The notes: generated by a model from the letters alone, not told the origin. DNA of 64,000 nucleotides from Clostridia bacterium (GCA_035628995.1 DASPIR010000033.1:62001-126000); one strand, 5' to 3'; shown: positions 34,303 through 43,874, counted from the first letter of the stretch. Numbers and translations: made by a program.

Positions 34303-36132
34303 CTACTCCACAGTAACGCTCTTCGCCAAGTTCCTCGGCTTATCAACGTCGCAGCCCTTCTCCACTGCCATGTAATATGCCAAAAGCTGCAACGGTGTCA
34401 CTGCCACCACAGGTGCCAGGATATCTGACACGTTCGGTATATAGAGGGTATAATCCGCTACCTTTTCAACCTCGGTGTTGCCTTCCTTTGCTATTGCGAA
34501 TACGAAGGCGCCTCGGGCTTTGACCTCTTTTACGTTGCTTACCATCTTCTCGTATAGCTCATCCTGTGTTAGAACTGCAAGGACTATTGTGCCCTTTTCT
34601 ATGAGGGCTATTGTTCCATGCTTAAGTTCTCCGGCAGCATAGGCTTCTGAGTGTATATAGGATATCTCCTTGAGCTTCAGTGAGCCTTCAAGAGCTACAG
34701 CGTAGTCTATTCCCCTGCCTAGGTAGAATACGTCTTTGGCATTGGAATTTTGGGTTGCAAACTTCTGGAGGATTGCTTTATGCTTAAGAACTTGCTCTAC
34801 AAGCTCAGGAAGTTTTCCCATCTCTTGTGTGATTGCTGAAATCTCTTCATCCTTCAAAGTCCCTTTGAGCTTAGCCATGTAAAGTGCTATTATATATAAA
34901 GCTATAAGCTGGGTTGTGTATGCTTTTGTGGATGCAACTGCAATTTCAGGGCCTGCCCAGGTGTAGAACACATCATGGGATTCACGGGCTATGGAGCTGC
35001 CTACAACGTTGACTATGCTCAGTATCCTTGAACCCTTTCTCTTAGCTTCCTTCAATGCAGCCATTGTGTCAAGGGTTTCACCCGATTGGCTCACTACTAT
35101 AGTCAGAGTCTTATCATCTACGATAGGGTCTCTGTATCTGAATTCCGATGCAATTTCTACTTCTACAGGAATCCTTGCAAGCTTTTCGATGACATATTTG
35201 CCAACCATGCACGCATGGAAGGCTGTCCCGCAGGCTACCATATATATCTTATTGAACTGCTGAAGCTGTTCCTTTGTAAGCTTTATATCGTCCAGCTTTA
35301 TGCTTGCAGTGTCATGCAGAACTCTGGAGGTCATAGTGTCCTTTATAGCCTTGGGCTGTTCATGTATCTCTTTTATCATGAAATGCTCGAAACCGCCTTT
35401 TTCAGCTGATGCTACATCCCAATTCACTTCAAATACTTCCTTGCTCACTGCATTGCCGCTCTCGTCATAGAAGCTTATCTTATCCTTTTCTACTACTGCA
35501 AGCTCATTTTCATTGAGCAGATATATCTTCCTTGTATGATTCAGTATAGCAGGTATATCTGAGGCTATGAAGTTTTCCCCGTTGCCTATGCCTACTATAA
35601 GAGGATTTTCTTTTCTTACGCATACTATTTTATCGGGCTCTTTTCTGCTCATTACTGCAAAGGCATAGGAGCCTCTGATTTTTTCGAGTACCTTCTTTAC
35701 CGCTTCTATAAGATCACCTTCATAGAAAAAGTCCAGATAGTGCGCAAGCACCTCTGTGTCAGTCTCGGATATAAAGGTGTACCCCTTCTCTATAAGCATG
35801 TTCTTTATGCTCATATAGTTCTCTATTATACCGTTGTGAACTACAGCAATATCATTGGAACAGTTGGTATGCGGGTGGGAATTCACATCCGATGGCTCAC
35901 CATGGGTAGCCCACCTTGTGTGTCCTATACCCAGACATCCTTCCAAGGTCTCTTTCTTCAGATGCTCTTCAAGTACTGCGAGCCTGCCTTTATATTTTCT
36001 TACCTCAATATTTCCATCATTATAAACTGCCACTCCGGCAGAGTCATATCCTCTATACTCAAGCTTCTGCAAACCCTCTATCAAAACAGGAATTGCTTTT
36101 TTATCTCCTATATAACCTACGATCCCACACAT
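34303..36132 (-). CDS. glmS: Glutamine-fructose-6-phosphate aminotransferase
   Basis: Makes glucosamine-6-phosphate from fructose-6-phosphate and glutamine, the first step to UDP-GlcNAc and peptidoglycan. N-terminal glutaminase domain starts with catalytic Cys2 (MCGIVGYIGDKKAIPVLIEGL), and GHTRWATHG follows. Two SIS domains (about 290-460, 460-600) carry VSQSGETLDT and the C-terminal KPRNLAKSVTVE. 609 aa is full length. Expression is controlled by the glmS ribozyme at 36320-36460. The next gene upstream, glmM, encodes the following step of the pathway. Confidence 0.98.
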   Translation of the reverse strand: MCGIVGYIGDKKAIPVLIEGLQKLEYRGYDSAGVAVYNDGNIEVRKYKGRLAVLEEHLKKETLEGCLGIGHTRWATHGEPSDVNSHPHTNCSNDIAVVHNGIIENYMSIKNMLIEKGYTFISETDTEVLAHYLDFFYEGDLIEAVKKVLEKIRGSYAFAVMSRKEPDKIVCVRKENPLIVGIGNGENFIASDIPAILNHTRKIYLLNENELAVVEKDKISFYDESGNAVSKEVFEVNWDVASAEKGGFEHFMIKEIHEQPKAIKDTMTSRVLHDTASIKLDDIKLTKEQLQQFNKIYMVACGTAFHACMVGKYVIEKLARIPVEVEIASEFRYRDPIVDDKTLTIVVSQSGETLDTMAALKEAKRKGSRILSIVNVVGSSIARESHDVFYTWAGPEIAVASTKAYTTQLIALYIIALYMAKLKGTLKDEEISAITQEMGKLPELVEQVLKHKAILQKFATQNSNAKDVFYLGRGIDYAVALEGSLKLKEISYIHSEAYAAGELKHGTIALIEKGTIVLAVLTQDELYEKMVSNVKEVKARGAFVFAIAKEGNTEVEKVADYTLYIPNVSDILAPVVAVTPLQLLAYYMAVEKGCDVDKPRNLAKSVTVE

Positions 36133-36165
36133 ATATAAATTCTCCTCTCAGATTAATTGCTTCGC

Positions 36166-36188
36166 GCTACGTGCCACGTGGCTCGTGC
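36166..36188 (-). repeat. 23-bp leader repeat, glmS copy
   Basis: GCTACGTGCCACGTGG and the following CTCGTGC occur identically at 41741-41763, in the argS leader. It contains the palindrome CCACGTGG. It lies between the ribozyme and the glmS start. Confidence 0.85.
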
Positions 36189-36265
36189 ATAGATTTGGCA
36201 TTTATACTGGGTCTGGTTGACTCCTCGAACCTCGCATCTATTTTTATGTTAACCTATTTCTGGGC

Positions 36266-36298
36266 AAAAAAATACACTAACAGGTCCTAACCGTTAGT
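36266..36298 (-). terminator. Intrinsic terminator between glmS ribozyme and glmS
   Basis: Minus strand: ACTAAC-GGT-TAGG-ACC-T-GTTAGT followed by GTATTTTTTT, a complete stem-loop with T-run. It lies 22 nt after the ribozyme's last stem and 134 nt before the glmS start codon. Confidence 0.7.
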
Positions 36299-36319
36299 TT
36301 TCTCAGCTTTACCCTTGGC

Positions 36320-36460
36320 TCAATTAGATTTTCTTTGTCCCATCAATCACTTGAGGATTTGTAAAATCTATAACGCTGTTAAGCCGCAACGCAGGGCACC
36401 CGCCGAATTTTCGATGAACCCTGACCTCGTCAACTTGCAATGCAAGTCTGGCGCTTCATT
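36320..36460 (-). ncRNA. glmS ribozyme/riboswitch
   Basis: Self-cleaving RNA that is activated by glucosamine-6-phosphate and lowers glmS expression. Minus strand shows the diagnostic core AGCGCCAGACTTGC, then GTTGACGAGGTCAGGGTTC, ATCGAAAATTCGGCGG and GTGCCCTG, and the P4 stem TAGATTTT...AAAATCTA (36325-36332 as one arm). The scissile bond should be between A at 36455 and G at 36454. Confidence 0.95.
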
Positions 36461-36549
36461 AAGTTTTCATATGCCACATCTGTAGTCTTTTCACCACCTT
36501 TCAAATATTATTGTTCTACCTTTCACCCCCCTAATCTTATTATTATATA

Positions 36550-36578
36550 ATTTTATAATTTTTGTAAACATTTTGCAA
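36550..36578 (-). promoter_or_regulatory. Candidate glmS promoter
   Basis: Minus strand: TTGCAA (36573-36578), 17-bp spacer, TAAAAT (36550-36555). It lies about 95 bp upstream of the ribozyme cleavage site. An overlapping TTTACA/TAATAA pair is an alternative. Confidence 0.5.
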
Positions 36579-36658
36579 GTTAATTCAAATGCTACCATTC
36601 GATAAATCCTGTCAAATAGAGCAAGACCTCTCTTATATCATTCTATTTTGGAAAAAAG

Positions 36659-36686
36659 AAAAAGTACCTTTATTCAGGTACTTTTT
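36659..36686 (-). terminator. glmM terminator
   Basis: AAAAAGTACCT and AGGTACTTTTT around a short loop, directly after the glmM stop codon. Confidence 0.85.
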
Positions 36687-36690
36687 ATGT

Positions 36691-38040
36691 CTAATTCATT
36701 TTTCCTTCTATCAGTTTAGCAAGAGCCTTAGCATCTTCCTTTATTTCTGCCTCGTTCTCACCTTCAAGCATAACCCTTACAAGCGGTTCAGTGCCTGATG
36801 GCCTTATAAGCACTCTTCCCCTATCCTTAAGCTTGTTCTCTAGCTCTGCTATCATGGCAGCAATGGCGGTATCCTCCATGTACTTATCCTTGTTCTCGTT
36901 CTTTACTTTTGCATTGACCAGTACTTGAGGCAGTTCTGTTACAATAGCTGCAAGGTCTGAAAGCTTCTTGCCGGTTTCTTTTGTCACAGCCAGCAGCTGA
37001 AGTGCTGTCAAAAGTCCATCTCCGGTTGTGTTATGGTCAAGGAATATTATATGCCCTGACTGCTCGCCGCCAATGTTGTAACCTTTTGTAATCATTTCTT
37101 CGAGTACATATCTGTCCCCTACCTTAGTCTTGGCAAGGCCGCACTTTTCACGCTTCATTGCTATGTCAAGGCCCATGTTGCTCATAACTGTGCCAACTAT
37201 GGTATCATTTTTCAATATGCCTTTTTCTTTAAAATGCTTCGCAAATATTGCAAGCATATGGTCTCCGTTAACTATATGACCCCTGTTATCTACCGCAATA
37301 AGCCTGTCGGCATCCCCATCAAAAGCCAAGCCTACATGAGCTCCGGATTCCAGCACCAGCTTTTGTAATTCGTCAGGATGTGTCGAGCCACATTTTACAT
37401 TTATGTTCTTTCCATCCGGCTTGTTGTTTATAATCACAATTTCAGCTCCAAGGTCAGCAAGTATCGAAGGAGCTGCTATGTATGATGCTCCGTTTGCGCA
37501 GTCAACTGCTATTTTGAGTCCTCTCAGATTGACATCTATTGTCTTCTTGAGGAAATCAATATATCCATGCACTGCATTGTCTATCTCAATCTTCTTGCCA
37601 ATTTCTGCCCCTGTGGGATTTGCTATGCCGTTATCAGGATTCAAAAGCAAGCTCTCTATCCTGTCCTCCAGCTGATCCGACAGCTTATATCCATTGCCGT
37701 CAAAAAACTTAATACCGTTATATTCAAACGGGTTGTGTGAAGCAGAAATCACAACCCCTGCATCCAAGCCCATATGCCTTGTAAGATAAGCAACTGCCGG
37801 TGTAGGCTGAACCCCTAAAACCACAGCTTCTGCTCCCATTGAGCAAATACCAGCGATAAGCGCAGCTTCAAGCATGTCACCAGATACTCTGGTATCTTTT
37901 CCTACTGCAATCCTGGGTTTGTGGTGGGTTTCTTCTGTCAAAACATATGCGCCTATTCTTCCGAGGTTGAACGCCAGGGTAGAGTCCAGCTCCTTATTGG
38001 CAATCCCTCTTACTCCGTCAGTTCCAAACAAGCGACCCAT
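36691..38040 (-). CDS. glmM: Phosphoglucosamine mutase
   Basis: Converts glucosamine-6-phosphate to glucosamine-1-phosphate. It starts [15 protein letters not shown], has the phospho-serine loop [16 protein letters not shown], the metal loop [11 protein letters not shown], the sugar loop GEQSGHI and the C-terminal phosphate loop [12 protein letters not shown]. 449 aa. I use the ATG at 38040 (AAGGGG eight nt upstream), since the longer frame to 38118 adds 26 residues not found in GlmM. In many Firmicutes glmM follows cdaA-cdaR, but here those are 17 kb away. Confidence 0.97.
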   Translation of the reverse strand: MGRLFGTDGVRGIANKELDSTLAFNLGRIGAYVLTEETHHKPRIAVGKDTRVSGDMLEAALIAGICSMGAEAVVLGVQPTPAVAYLTRHMGLDAGVVISASHNPFEYNGIKFFDGNGYKLSDQLEDRIESLLLNPDNGIANPTGAEIGKKIEIDNAVHGYIDFLKKTIDVNLRGLKIAVDCANGASYIAAPSILADLGAEIVIINNKPDGKNINVKCGSTHPDELQKLVLESGAHVGLAFDGDADRLIAVDNRGHIVNGDHMLAIFAKHFKEKGILKNDTIVGTVMSNMGLDIAMKREKCGLAKTKVGDRYVLEEMITKGYNIGGEQSGHIIFLDHNTTGDGLLTALQLLAVTKETGKKLSDLAAIVTELPQVLVNAKVKNENKDKYMEDTAIAAMIAELENKLKDRGRVLIRPSGTEPLVRVMLEGENEAEIKEDAKALAKLIEGKMN

Positions 38041-38130
38041 CGTAAGACCCCTTTCAATGTTTAGTTTGCTATTTTCCGTTAGTATATTTATAATATCACA
38101 ATCATACCCTTTGTTCAAACTTCATATTTC

Positions 38131-38160
38131 CACCGTGTATTCCGTGGGATTTCGTGTGTT
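38131..38160. repeat. Short degenerate array (CCGTGTATT words)
   Basis: Three near-copies of a 9-10 nt word: CCGTGTATT, CCGTGGGATT, TCGTGTGTTC. It belongs to the same class of intergenic word arrays as 50291-50370 and 53494-53587. Confidence 0.5.
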
Positions 38161-38191
38161 CAGTGTTGCCCGCAACCATGAAACCCCGCCC

Positions 38192-39832
38192 CTACCTTTT
38201 TACACCCTCTTTAAAGGCTTTCAGGTATTCAGGCTTTTCATCCAGCCAATAACGTCTGGCCGGAGTTCCTTTTTTATTCTTCCTATAGTCAAAATCTGCA
38301 TAACTCCACCACACTGCGGCTTTTATATTTTTATACTTATTGATGCTGCTGAACATATCATTGATCCACTTTCCCTTGTCTCCCCCTACCGAGCTGCAGG
38401 CAAACTCGGTAATCATCCATGGAAAATGCCCATAAAACCTGGTGTACTTTTCATTCAAAGGGTCATATATTTCGTTAAAGCTTCTCCATCTTTCTCCGGT
38501 AAGGCCCTTGTAGTAAGTTCCGGTATTGTAGCCTGTAAGACCTATCATCTGTACATATTTGTTCCCAGGATAGTATGAGACATGGGAATTCCATTTCAAA
38601 GGAGGATAATCCACATCATTGGGATTAAACACCCATATGGCGTTTCTAACCCCTTCCTCCTCAAATATGTCATATATATGCCTCCAAACCTTTATATAGA
38701 CATCAGGGTCGCATAGCAGCGCTATACCGCTGTATCTCACCCACGTACTGTTCATTTCGTTGTTCAGTCTGAATATGAATGGATGCCCGAAGGCTTTTGC
38801 CTCTTGTGCAAAATTCCTAAGGTAGCCGTCATATAAACCATCAATCAAATCAAAATTGACATTCTTCATTTTATTATCGGTGTTCCCTGCCTTTATGTTC
38901 CACATAACCTGCATTGTAAGCTCCACTGTCTTACCTCGCTGGTAGGCATTCCTCATACCCTCCATCGGGAATTGGTGCCCAAGATAGATATAGTGAAGTG
39001 TAATTGGAAATTTGTATCCCAGCTTCTTTTCCATATCCTCAATTTTCGAAAAATCCTTTGTTATGGAGTTTGGATAAAATATTCCCCATTTTATAGAATC
39101 TGAATTCTGCAGTGCATAATAGAAAGCCTTGGTCTCAGCATTCCAATCAGGGAGCTCAGGCTTCAGTGCAATATCGAATTTCAATTCCCCACTGCGTTCT
39201 ATCTTTTTGAAGGATTTGAGCACCTGCTGTATAGCTTCTTTTTGCTCATTCAGCGAGCTGGATCTGATGAAGCAGCTGTAGAACTCCCTGTCTCCTGTGA
39301 TGTAAAGAGCATGCATATACTCGTTCTGCGAATCATTGCTTCCTGCTGCAGGTCTTCTTGAGAACACCAATATTCTGTTCTTGATGCCGTTTATGGTACA
39401 ATATTCATTGGTTATGAGCCTTATGCTGTTAGCTTTCCGATACTCAGGGTCAAGCATATATTTATATAAATATGTATTAAAATAGCTATCTATACCTTCA
39501 TAGGGAGAAAGCTCCCTGGAAATCTTGATATCCATATCCGGACTGCTTATTCTGATGAAGGCAGGCATATAATCCTTGTCAACTGCCATTGTTTCGGGCA
39601 CCTTCAACTGGAACCCCAGTTCAGGGCATTTAATCTCCTTAAAGCTTATCTCTTTCCTTTTGCTCTCTTCCTCATTTACAACTTCCTCTGCAGCCGATAC
39701 TCCCTCTGCTGCAATTCTGGTTTCTTCATTGCTACTGCTCTTTTCATTCACAATACTATCACAGCCAAAACTCATAACAGAAACAATTATTACAATCAAA
39801 ACAACTATAAAAGAGCTTTTGATATCAGTCAA
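38192..39832 (-). CDS. GH26-like secreted lipoprotein
   Basis: Signal peptide with lipobox ending at C24 (MSFGC), then an acidic linker, an N-terminal domain of about 60-215 unlike known hydrolases, and a TIM-barrel-like domain at 235-546. The last has FRLNNEMNSTW with E359 as likely acid/base and MITEFACSS with E476 as likely nucleophile, the arrangement of glycoside hydrolase family 26 (beta-mannanases and relatives). The annotated start is a TTG directly against AGGAGG, too close for comfort, so the exact N-terminus is uncertain. Surface polysaccharide degradation is a reasonable inference. Confidence 0.72.
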   Translation of the reverse strand: MTDIKSSFIVVLIVIIVSVMSFGCDSIVNEKSSSNEETRIAAEGVSAAEEVVNEEESKRKEISFKEIKCPELGFQLKVPETMAVDKDYMPAFIRISSPDMDIKISRELSPYEGIDSYFNTYLYKYMLDPEYRKANSIRLITNEYCTINGIKNRILVFSRRPAAGSNDSQNEYMHALYITGDREFYSCFIRSSSLNEQKEAIQQVLKSFKKIERSGELKFDIALKPELPDWNAETKAFYYALQNSDSIKWGIFYPNSITKDFSKIEDMEKKLGYKFPITLHYIYLGHQFPMEGMRNAYQRGKTVELTMQVMWNIKAGNTDNKMKNVNFDLIDGLYDGYLRNFAQEAKAFGHPFIFRLNNEMNSTWVRYSGIALLCDPDVYIKVWRHIYDIFEEEGVRNAIWVFNPNDVDYPPLKWNSHVSYYPGNKYVQMIGLTGYNTGTYYKGLTGERWRSFNEIYDPLNEKYTRFYGHFPWMITEFACSSVGGDKGKWINDMFSSINKYKNIKAAVWWSYADFDYRKNKKGTPARRYWLDEKPEYLKAFKEGVKR

Positions 39833-39841
39833 TCCTCCTTA

Positions 39842-39874
39842 GTGGCACCATATTTTCTTATTTTATGGTGCCAC
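39842..39874. repeat. 33-bp palindrome GTGGCACCATA/TATGGTGCCAC
   Basis: Perfect 11-bp arms at 39842-39852 and 39864-39874 around a T-rich loop. It has the same GGCACCATATT word as the copies at 5157, 11527 and 28483. Located just upstream of the GH26-like gene. Confidence 0.65.
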
Positions 39875-39900
39875 GTAAGGGCGTGAATATATACTGGATA

Positions 39901-39944
39901 AAAAAAGCAAAGTATACCAGCTGAGCGGTATACTTTGCTTTTTT
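39901..39944 (-). terminator. argS terminator
   Basis: AAAAAAGCAAAGTATACC pairs exactly with GGTATACTTTGCTTTTTT across an 8-nt loop. It lies 9 bp after the argS stop codon. Confidence 0.9.
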
Positions 39945-39952
39945 ATGTCAGA

Positions 39953-41644
39953 TTACATGTTTTCAGGAGTTTCTATTCCTGCAAGGCCCAAGCCTGTTTT
40001 TATTACTATTCCTACTGCTTTTGTAAGCTGCAGTCTTGCATTTTTTACATTATCATCCGCATTTAATATCGGATGTGAATTGTAGAACTTGTTATAAGCT
40101 TTAGCAATCTCCGTAACATTTCGAAGAACTACAAAGGGCTCATACCTCTCTGTTGCTTCCTTAACGGAATCCTTGAAAGCTCCTAAAAGCTTCACCAGTT
40201 CAAACTCATCCTCGGTGGAAAGATAACTTAAATCAGCAGTATAGGGTACATTTCCTGCCTTTCTCAATATACTCCTGCCGCGCACATAAGTATACTGGAC
40301 GTATGGGCCGGAATCTCCGTCAAAGTTCAACGCATCCTCCCAAGTAAACACAACATCCTTCTCCCTGTTGTTCTTCAGGAAGGTATAAAGAAGTGCTCCC
40401 ATACCGACCATCCTTGCAACTTCTTCCTTATTCTCCAAGTTCGAGTTTTTGTGATCTATTACTTCCAAAGTCTTGTGGACAGCCTCAGTAATTACATCCT
40501 TTGCCAGGACTACATCACCTTTTCGTGTCGAGAGCTTCTTATCTGCAAACTTTACAAGACCATGGCCTATGTGCACACAATCCTTGTTCCACTCAAAACC
40601 CATCAGTCCCAAAGTACTGAAGATCTGGTTGAAATGCAGTGACTGTGTGCCTCCTACCACATATATGTTCTTATAGAAGTCATATGTTCTCTTCCTATAT
40701 ATTGCAGCCGCCAAGTCTCTTGTAGCATAGATGGTAGCTCCATCAGACTTCAGTATGAGTATTGGAGGCAGATTGAACTGCTCCAAATCAACGATTTTTG
40801 CTCCGTTGCTATCCTTTAGCAGTTTTTTGTCACGAAGCATCTGGACAACCTCATCCATCTTGTCACTGTAAAAGCTTTCTCCTGCAAAAGAATCAAACTC
40901 GACATTCAACATTTTGTATAATTCTTTGAATTCTCTAAGGCTTAATTCCTTAAACTTCAGCCACAGCTCAGTTACTTCAGGATCTCCGTCCTCCAGCTTT
41001 TTAAAGTATGCTCTGGCTTCATCTTCAAGAGCCGGATCCTTTTCAGCTTCTTCATGGAACTTGACATATATTCTGAAAAGTTCAGTTATTGGCTCCTTAT
41101 CAAGGGCGTCTTCATCCACCCACCTCTTATATGCAGATATCTGCTTGCCAAACTGGGTTCCCCAATCTCCGAGATGGTTGATTCTTATGGTGTTGTAACC
41201 TGAGTGCTTATAAACCTTTTCAAGGGCACTGCCCAACATTGTATTAAGCAGATGACCTACATGGAAGGGCTTTGCTACATTGACTGAAGAGAATTCCACT
41301 ATTACATTCTTTCCTTCACCAACATTTGAGCTTCCAAACTTTTCACCCTTCTCAAGTACCTCTTCCACCAACTGCTTTATATATTCTGTCTTGTTAACGA
41401 AAAAATTTAAATAGCCTCCGGCAGCTTCAGCCCTATCAACTATGCTGTCAGGCTGTACCTTTCCTGAAAGCTCAGCAGCAATCATATTCGGGGACTTTCT
41501 CATAACCTTGGCAAGCTGGAAGCAAGGAAAAGCATAATCTCCCAAGTTTCCCTGCGGCGGAATTTCAATAAGACCTATGACTTTATCCAACTCCATGCCA
41601 GCTAATTCACTTATCTTTTTCGCTATTTCTACTTTAAAATCCAT
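39953..41644 (-). CDS. argS: Arginyl-tRNA synthetase
   Basis: Class I aminoacyl-tRNA synthetase, 563 aa. Add1-type N-terminal domain (1-110), HIGH-like motif FHVGH in [33 protein letters not shown], and LSTRKG in the KMSKS position, then the DALR anticodon-binding domain with [12 protein letters not shown]. Complete. GGAGGG before the ATG. Controlled by an upstream T-box. Confidence 0.98.
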   Translation of the reverse strand: MDFKVEIAKKISELAGMELDKVIGLIEIPPQGNLGDYAFPCFQLAKVMRKSPNMIAAELSGKVQPDSIVDRAEAAGGYLNFFVNKTEYIKQLVEEVLEKGEKFGSSNVGEGKNVIVEFSSVNVAKPFHVGHLLNTMLGSALEKVYKHSGYNTIRINHLGDWGTQFGKQISAYKRWVDEDALDKEPITELFRIYVKFHEEAEKDPALEDEARAYFKKLEDGDPEVTELWLKFKELSLREFKELYKMLNVEFDSFAGESFYSDKMDEVVQMLRDKKLLKDSNGAKIVDLEQFNLPPILILKSDGATIYATRDLAAAIYRKRTYDFYKNIYVVGGTQSLHFNQIFSTLGLMGFEWNKDCVHIGHGLVKFADKKLSTRKGDVVLAKDVITEAVHKTLEVIDHKNSNLENKEEVARMVGMGALLYTFLKNNREKDVVFTWEDALNFDGDSGPYVQYTYVRGRSILRKAGNVPYTADLSYLSTEDEFELVKLLGAFKDSVKEATERYEPFVVLRNVTEIAKAYNKFYNSHPILNADDNVKNARLQLTKAVGIVIKTGLGLAGIETPENM

Positions 41645-41734
41645 ACATATCCCTCCGATTATTGTTATTATATATAAAATTGTATATTACATACTTAAGT
41701 AGCTTGATATAGTCACAGTGTATCCTATTTTTTG

Positions 41735-41833
41735 CCTCGTGCTACGTGCCACGTGGCTCGTGCTTTGAGAATGTCTTCGAAGTGGGCGAACACTGTTTGC
41801 CCCTACAATGAGGAACGACGAGGGCGTCGTTCC
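41735..41833 (-). repeat. Repeat cluster in the argS leader
   Basis: Contains the 23-bp repeat shared with the glmS leader (41741-41763), a TCTTCGAAG centre (41774-41782), a GGGCGAACACTGTTTGCCC hairpin and a perfect GGAACGACG/CGTCGTTCC hairpin (41812-41833). All of it lies between the T-box terminator and argS, within the transcribed leader. Confidence 0.75.
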
Positions 41834-41862
41834 CTACTGTTGGTATCTCGAACCAAAAAAAC

Positions 41863-42108
41863 AAAAACCCCGTCTCAACAAAGAGACGGAGTTACCGTGT
41901 TACCACTCTAATTGGCAAATTGCCCGGTGCAATGCACCATGAACAACAGCCCTCTCAAACCTTTATCGCAGGCATACGTCCGGTTTACTGGAAGCAAAGC
42001 TCTTTTGACCGGAATCTCCCCGGCTCTTTTCATGGTGTCATTACTGCCAGGCTCTCACCAAACCCCGGCTCTCTTTGAATAATGACGCTCCGTTACTTTT
42101 CCGGATCA
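41863..42108 (-). promoter_or_regulatory. T-box riboswitch for argS
   Basis: Senses uncharged tRNA-Arg. Minus strand: Stem I starts GATCCGGAAAAG and closes with TTCCGGTC. The T-box sequence AGAGTGGTAACACGG is at 41895-41909. A terminator CCGTCTC...GAGACGG with T-run ends at 41863. A plausible specifier triplet is AGA at 42025-42027 (in ATGAAAAGAGCC), which reads arginine and fits the gene. Confidence 0.92.
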
Positions 42109-42676
42109 TAGAAATTCAATATTGATATTTATATCAATGGCTTCTATTGAACCATTATTATAATCAAGGAAGCCTTTGATGAAACTCGCTTACGGGGCAT
42201 TACAAATTATTGTGGAATATATGCCCCTACTCGTTATAGTATATTTTATTCAATTATGTGTAATTAGTCAATAGGTGAATTAATCTTTAGCATATTCCGG
42301 GAAGTTCTTCATATATCCAAGAGCATATGTGCAGGTTATGCTTCCAATTACTCCTATAATCAGGAGCATTATAACTGTATAGAGTCGTTAAACTTTTCAC
42401 ATGTATACAATGCTTTATTCTGTATAAGGGCGCAAAAGCAATTGCGGTGAAGCATTCGGGCGCTTTATTCAGTTTATATATCCACAATCTGCAAGAACAA
42501 TTATATTTCGAGGTTTTCCGCTTATTATCGAGCTTTAGTCAGATATCCTCCGGAGAACCATTATGGTAAAATATAGCTTGTATTGCATTTTTAGTATTAC
42601 CATAGGTCATCGCTATTATATATCTTTAAATTACAATTATATTTGGACAAGTTACAGTTTGAATGGAGGTAGTATA
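42109..42676. other. Intergenic region between argS leader and terC
   Basis: It should hold the argS promoter (a TATAAT in TTGATTATAATAATGG near 42150 on the minus strand). It also holds an inverted repeat GGGGCAT...ATGCCCC (about 42194-42229) and a 29-codon hydrophobic frame on the minus strand without ribosome site. TerC genes often carry a manganese riboswitch, but I cannot see one here. Confidence 0.4.
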
Positions 42677-43360
42677 TTGGATAATATTCTTGCACTAATA
42701 GTTGGAGCATTACAAATCACAATACTTGATTTGACACTGTGCGCTGATAATATTGGGATAATCGCGCTGGCAACCAAGAACCTGCCGGCTGAATACTCAA
42801 AAAAAGCAACTATTTACGGAATCTCCGGGGCAATAGGTCTTAGAATCATTTTTGCCTGCTTTATGACTTTATTACTTACAGTCAGTGCAATCCCGATTAA
42901 GCTTATCGGCGGCTTGCTGCTTGTAAAGATTACCTGGGATTTTATCAAACCCTGCAACGACGAGGAAGAATGTTCAAATGTCAAACAAGCCAGCAAATTC
43001 TGGGAAGCCGTCGGAATAATTATAATAGCGGATGTAAGCATGAGCTTGGACAACGTACTGGCCATAGCCGGAGCCGCAAACGGCAATATATGGCTTATAG
43101 TATTCGGTATTGCTTTAAACATACCGGTGCTTTTCTTCGGCAGCCAATATGTATCAAACCTAATGAAAAAGTATAGGATAGCGATTTATATCGGTGGAGC
43201 AGTGCTTGCTCATACGGCATTCAAGATGATTTTTGAAGACAGCATCGTATACTCGCATATACCGCATCTCTTCGGCATAATTTTCCCATGGCTGGCAGCA
43301 GCAGCTATTCTCCTATACGGAATTTATGTGGTTAAGAAAACTTCGGCAGTTTATGAATAG
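42677..43360 (+). CDS. TerC family membrane protein
   Basis: Seven-helix integral membrane protein; both acidic TerC signatures are present: DLTLCADNIGIIALA (near residue 18) and DVSMSLDNVLAIAGAA (near 118). Bacterial TerC/YjbE/YkoY-type proteins export metal ions such as Mn2+. I choose the TTG at 42677, seven nt after GGAGG, because the frame upstream to 42563 codes for an atypical non-membrane extension. The chain is then about 227 aa, a normal length. Confidence 0.85.
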   Translation: MDNILALIVGALQITILDLTLCADNIGIIALATKNLPAEYSKKATIYGISGAIGLRIIFACFMTLLLTVSAIPIKLIGGLLLVKITWDFIKPCNDEEECSNVKQASKFWEAVGIIIIADVSMSLDNVLAIAGAANGNIWLIVFGIALNIPVLFFGSQYVSNLMKKYRIAIYIGGAVLAHTAFKMIFEDSIVYSHIPHLFGIIFPWLAAAAILLYGIYVVKKTSAVYE

Positions 43361-43361
43361 T

Positions 43362-43393
43362 ACAAGCCTGGCAGATGCCAGGCTTGTTTTTTT
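43362..43393 (+). terminator. terC terminator
   Basis: ACAAGCCTGGCA-GA-TGCCAGGCTTGT followed by T6. The stem also overlaps the end of the convergent HypA-like gene. Confidence 0.9.
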
Positions 43394-43730
43394 ATCTTTC
43401 TATTTCCATTCGATCTATGATAAACCTTTTTTCTAAAGATATGCTGTCACAGGCTCCCCCGCATTCAGGACAGGGCATTTCGTCTTTGTAAACAAAAACT
43501 AGCCCGCAGCATCGGCACCTTCCAGCTATGTGGCCATACTTTATGTATATCTCTGCATCCTTGGCTGCGGTGCCTTTGAGAATATACTCGAAATAAGCCG
43601 AAGTGTTCCCCTTGAACAACATCCCTTTCCCAGCTGCCAGCCAAATCTTGCTGATCCTTTTTGCCTCATTCTGCTTTGCTGTATCCTCTATTACCTTGAG
43701 AAAAGCCTCTGTTAAAGGAAACCCTCTCAT
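43392..43730 (-). CDS. HypA/HybF-like zinc-ribbon protein
   Basis: 112 aa with the layout of the hydrogenase nickel chaperone HypA: N-terminal helix/strand domain, then a zinc ribbon CRCC-(x10)-CPECGG and the closing strand FIIDRMEIE. The conserved HypA start M-H-E with the nickel-binding His is replaced by MRGFPLTE. No hydrogenase or other hyp gene is nearby. It may therefore be a paralogue with another role. Confidence 0.65.
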   Translation of the reverse strand: MRGFPLTEAFLKVIEDTAKQNEAKRISKIWLAAGKGMLFKGNTSAYFEYILKGTAAKDAEIYIKYGHIAGRCRCCGLVFVYKDEMPCPECGGACDSISLEKRFIIDRMEIER

Positions 43731-43806
43731 TTCTGCCCTACCCCCTTTTGTACAAACCTTTGCTATAATATATGCTTGTACATTGGGATCTAGGACAAAA
43801 AAAGGT

Positions 43807-43863
43807 AAAAAAAACCACCCCGAAAGGAGGATGGAAGATGGAGGCCTTTTTTTTCGGGGTGGT
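43807..43863 (-). terminator. Terminator of the 2-oxoacid oxidoreductase operon
   Basis: Minus strand: ACCACCCCGAAA pairs exactly with TTTCGGGGTGGT (43852-43863 and 43814-43825), followed by T8. Its loop of 26 nt is larger than usual. It lies 11 bp after the last gene of the operon. Confidence 0.88.
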
Positions 43864-43874
43864 CTAGTATTAAA

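Noticed and set aside
36691..38118. Longer glmM start at 38118
   Set aside because: Adds 26 residues unlike GlmM and has no ribosome site; the ATG at 38040 has one.
42280..42369. 29-codon hydrophobic frame (MLLIIGVIGSITC...)
   Set aside because: No ribosome site, starts after a stop codon and lies in the argS/terC gap; may be a fragment of a lost membrane gene.
42250..42676. Manganese (yybP-ykoY) riboswitch upstream of terC
   Set aside because: Expected by family habit, but I could not find its conserved loops.
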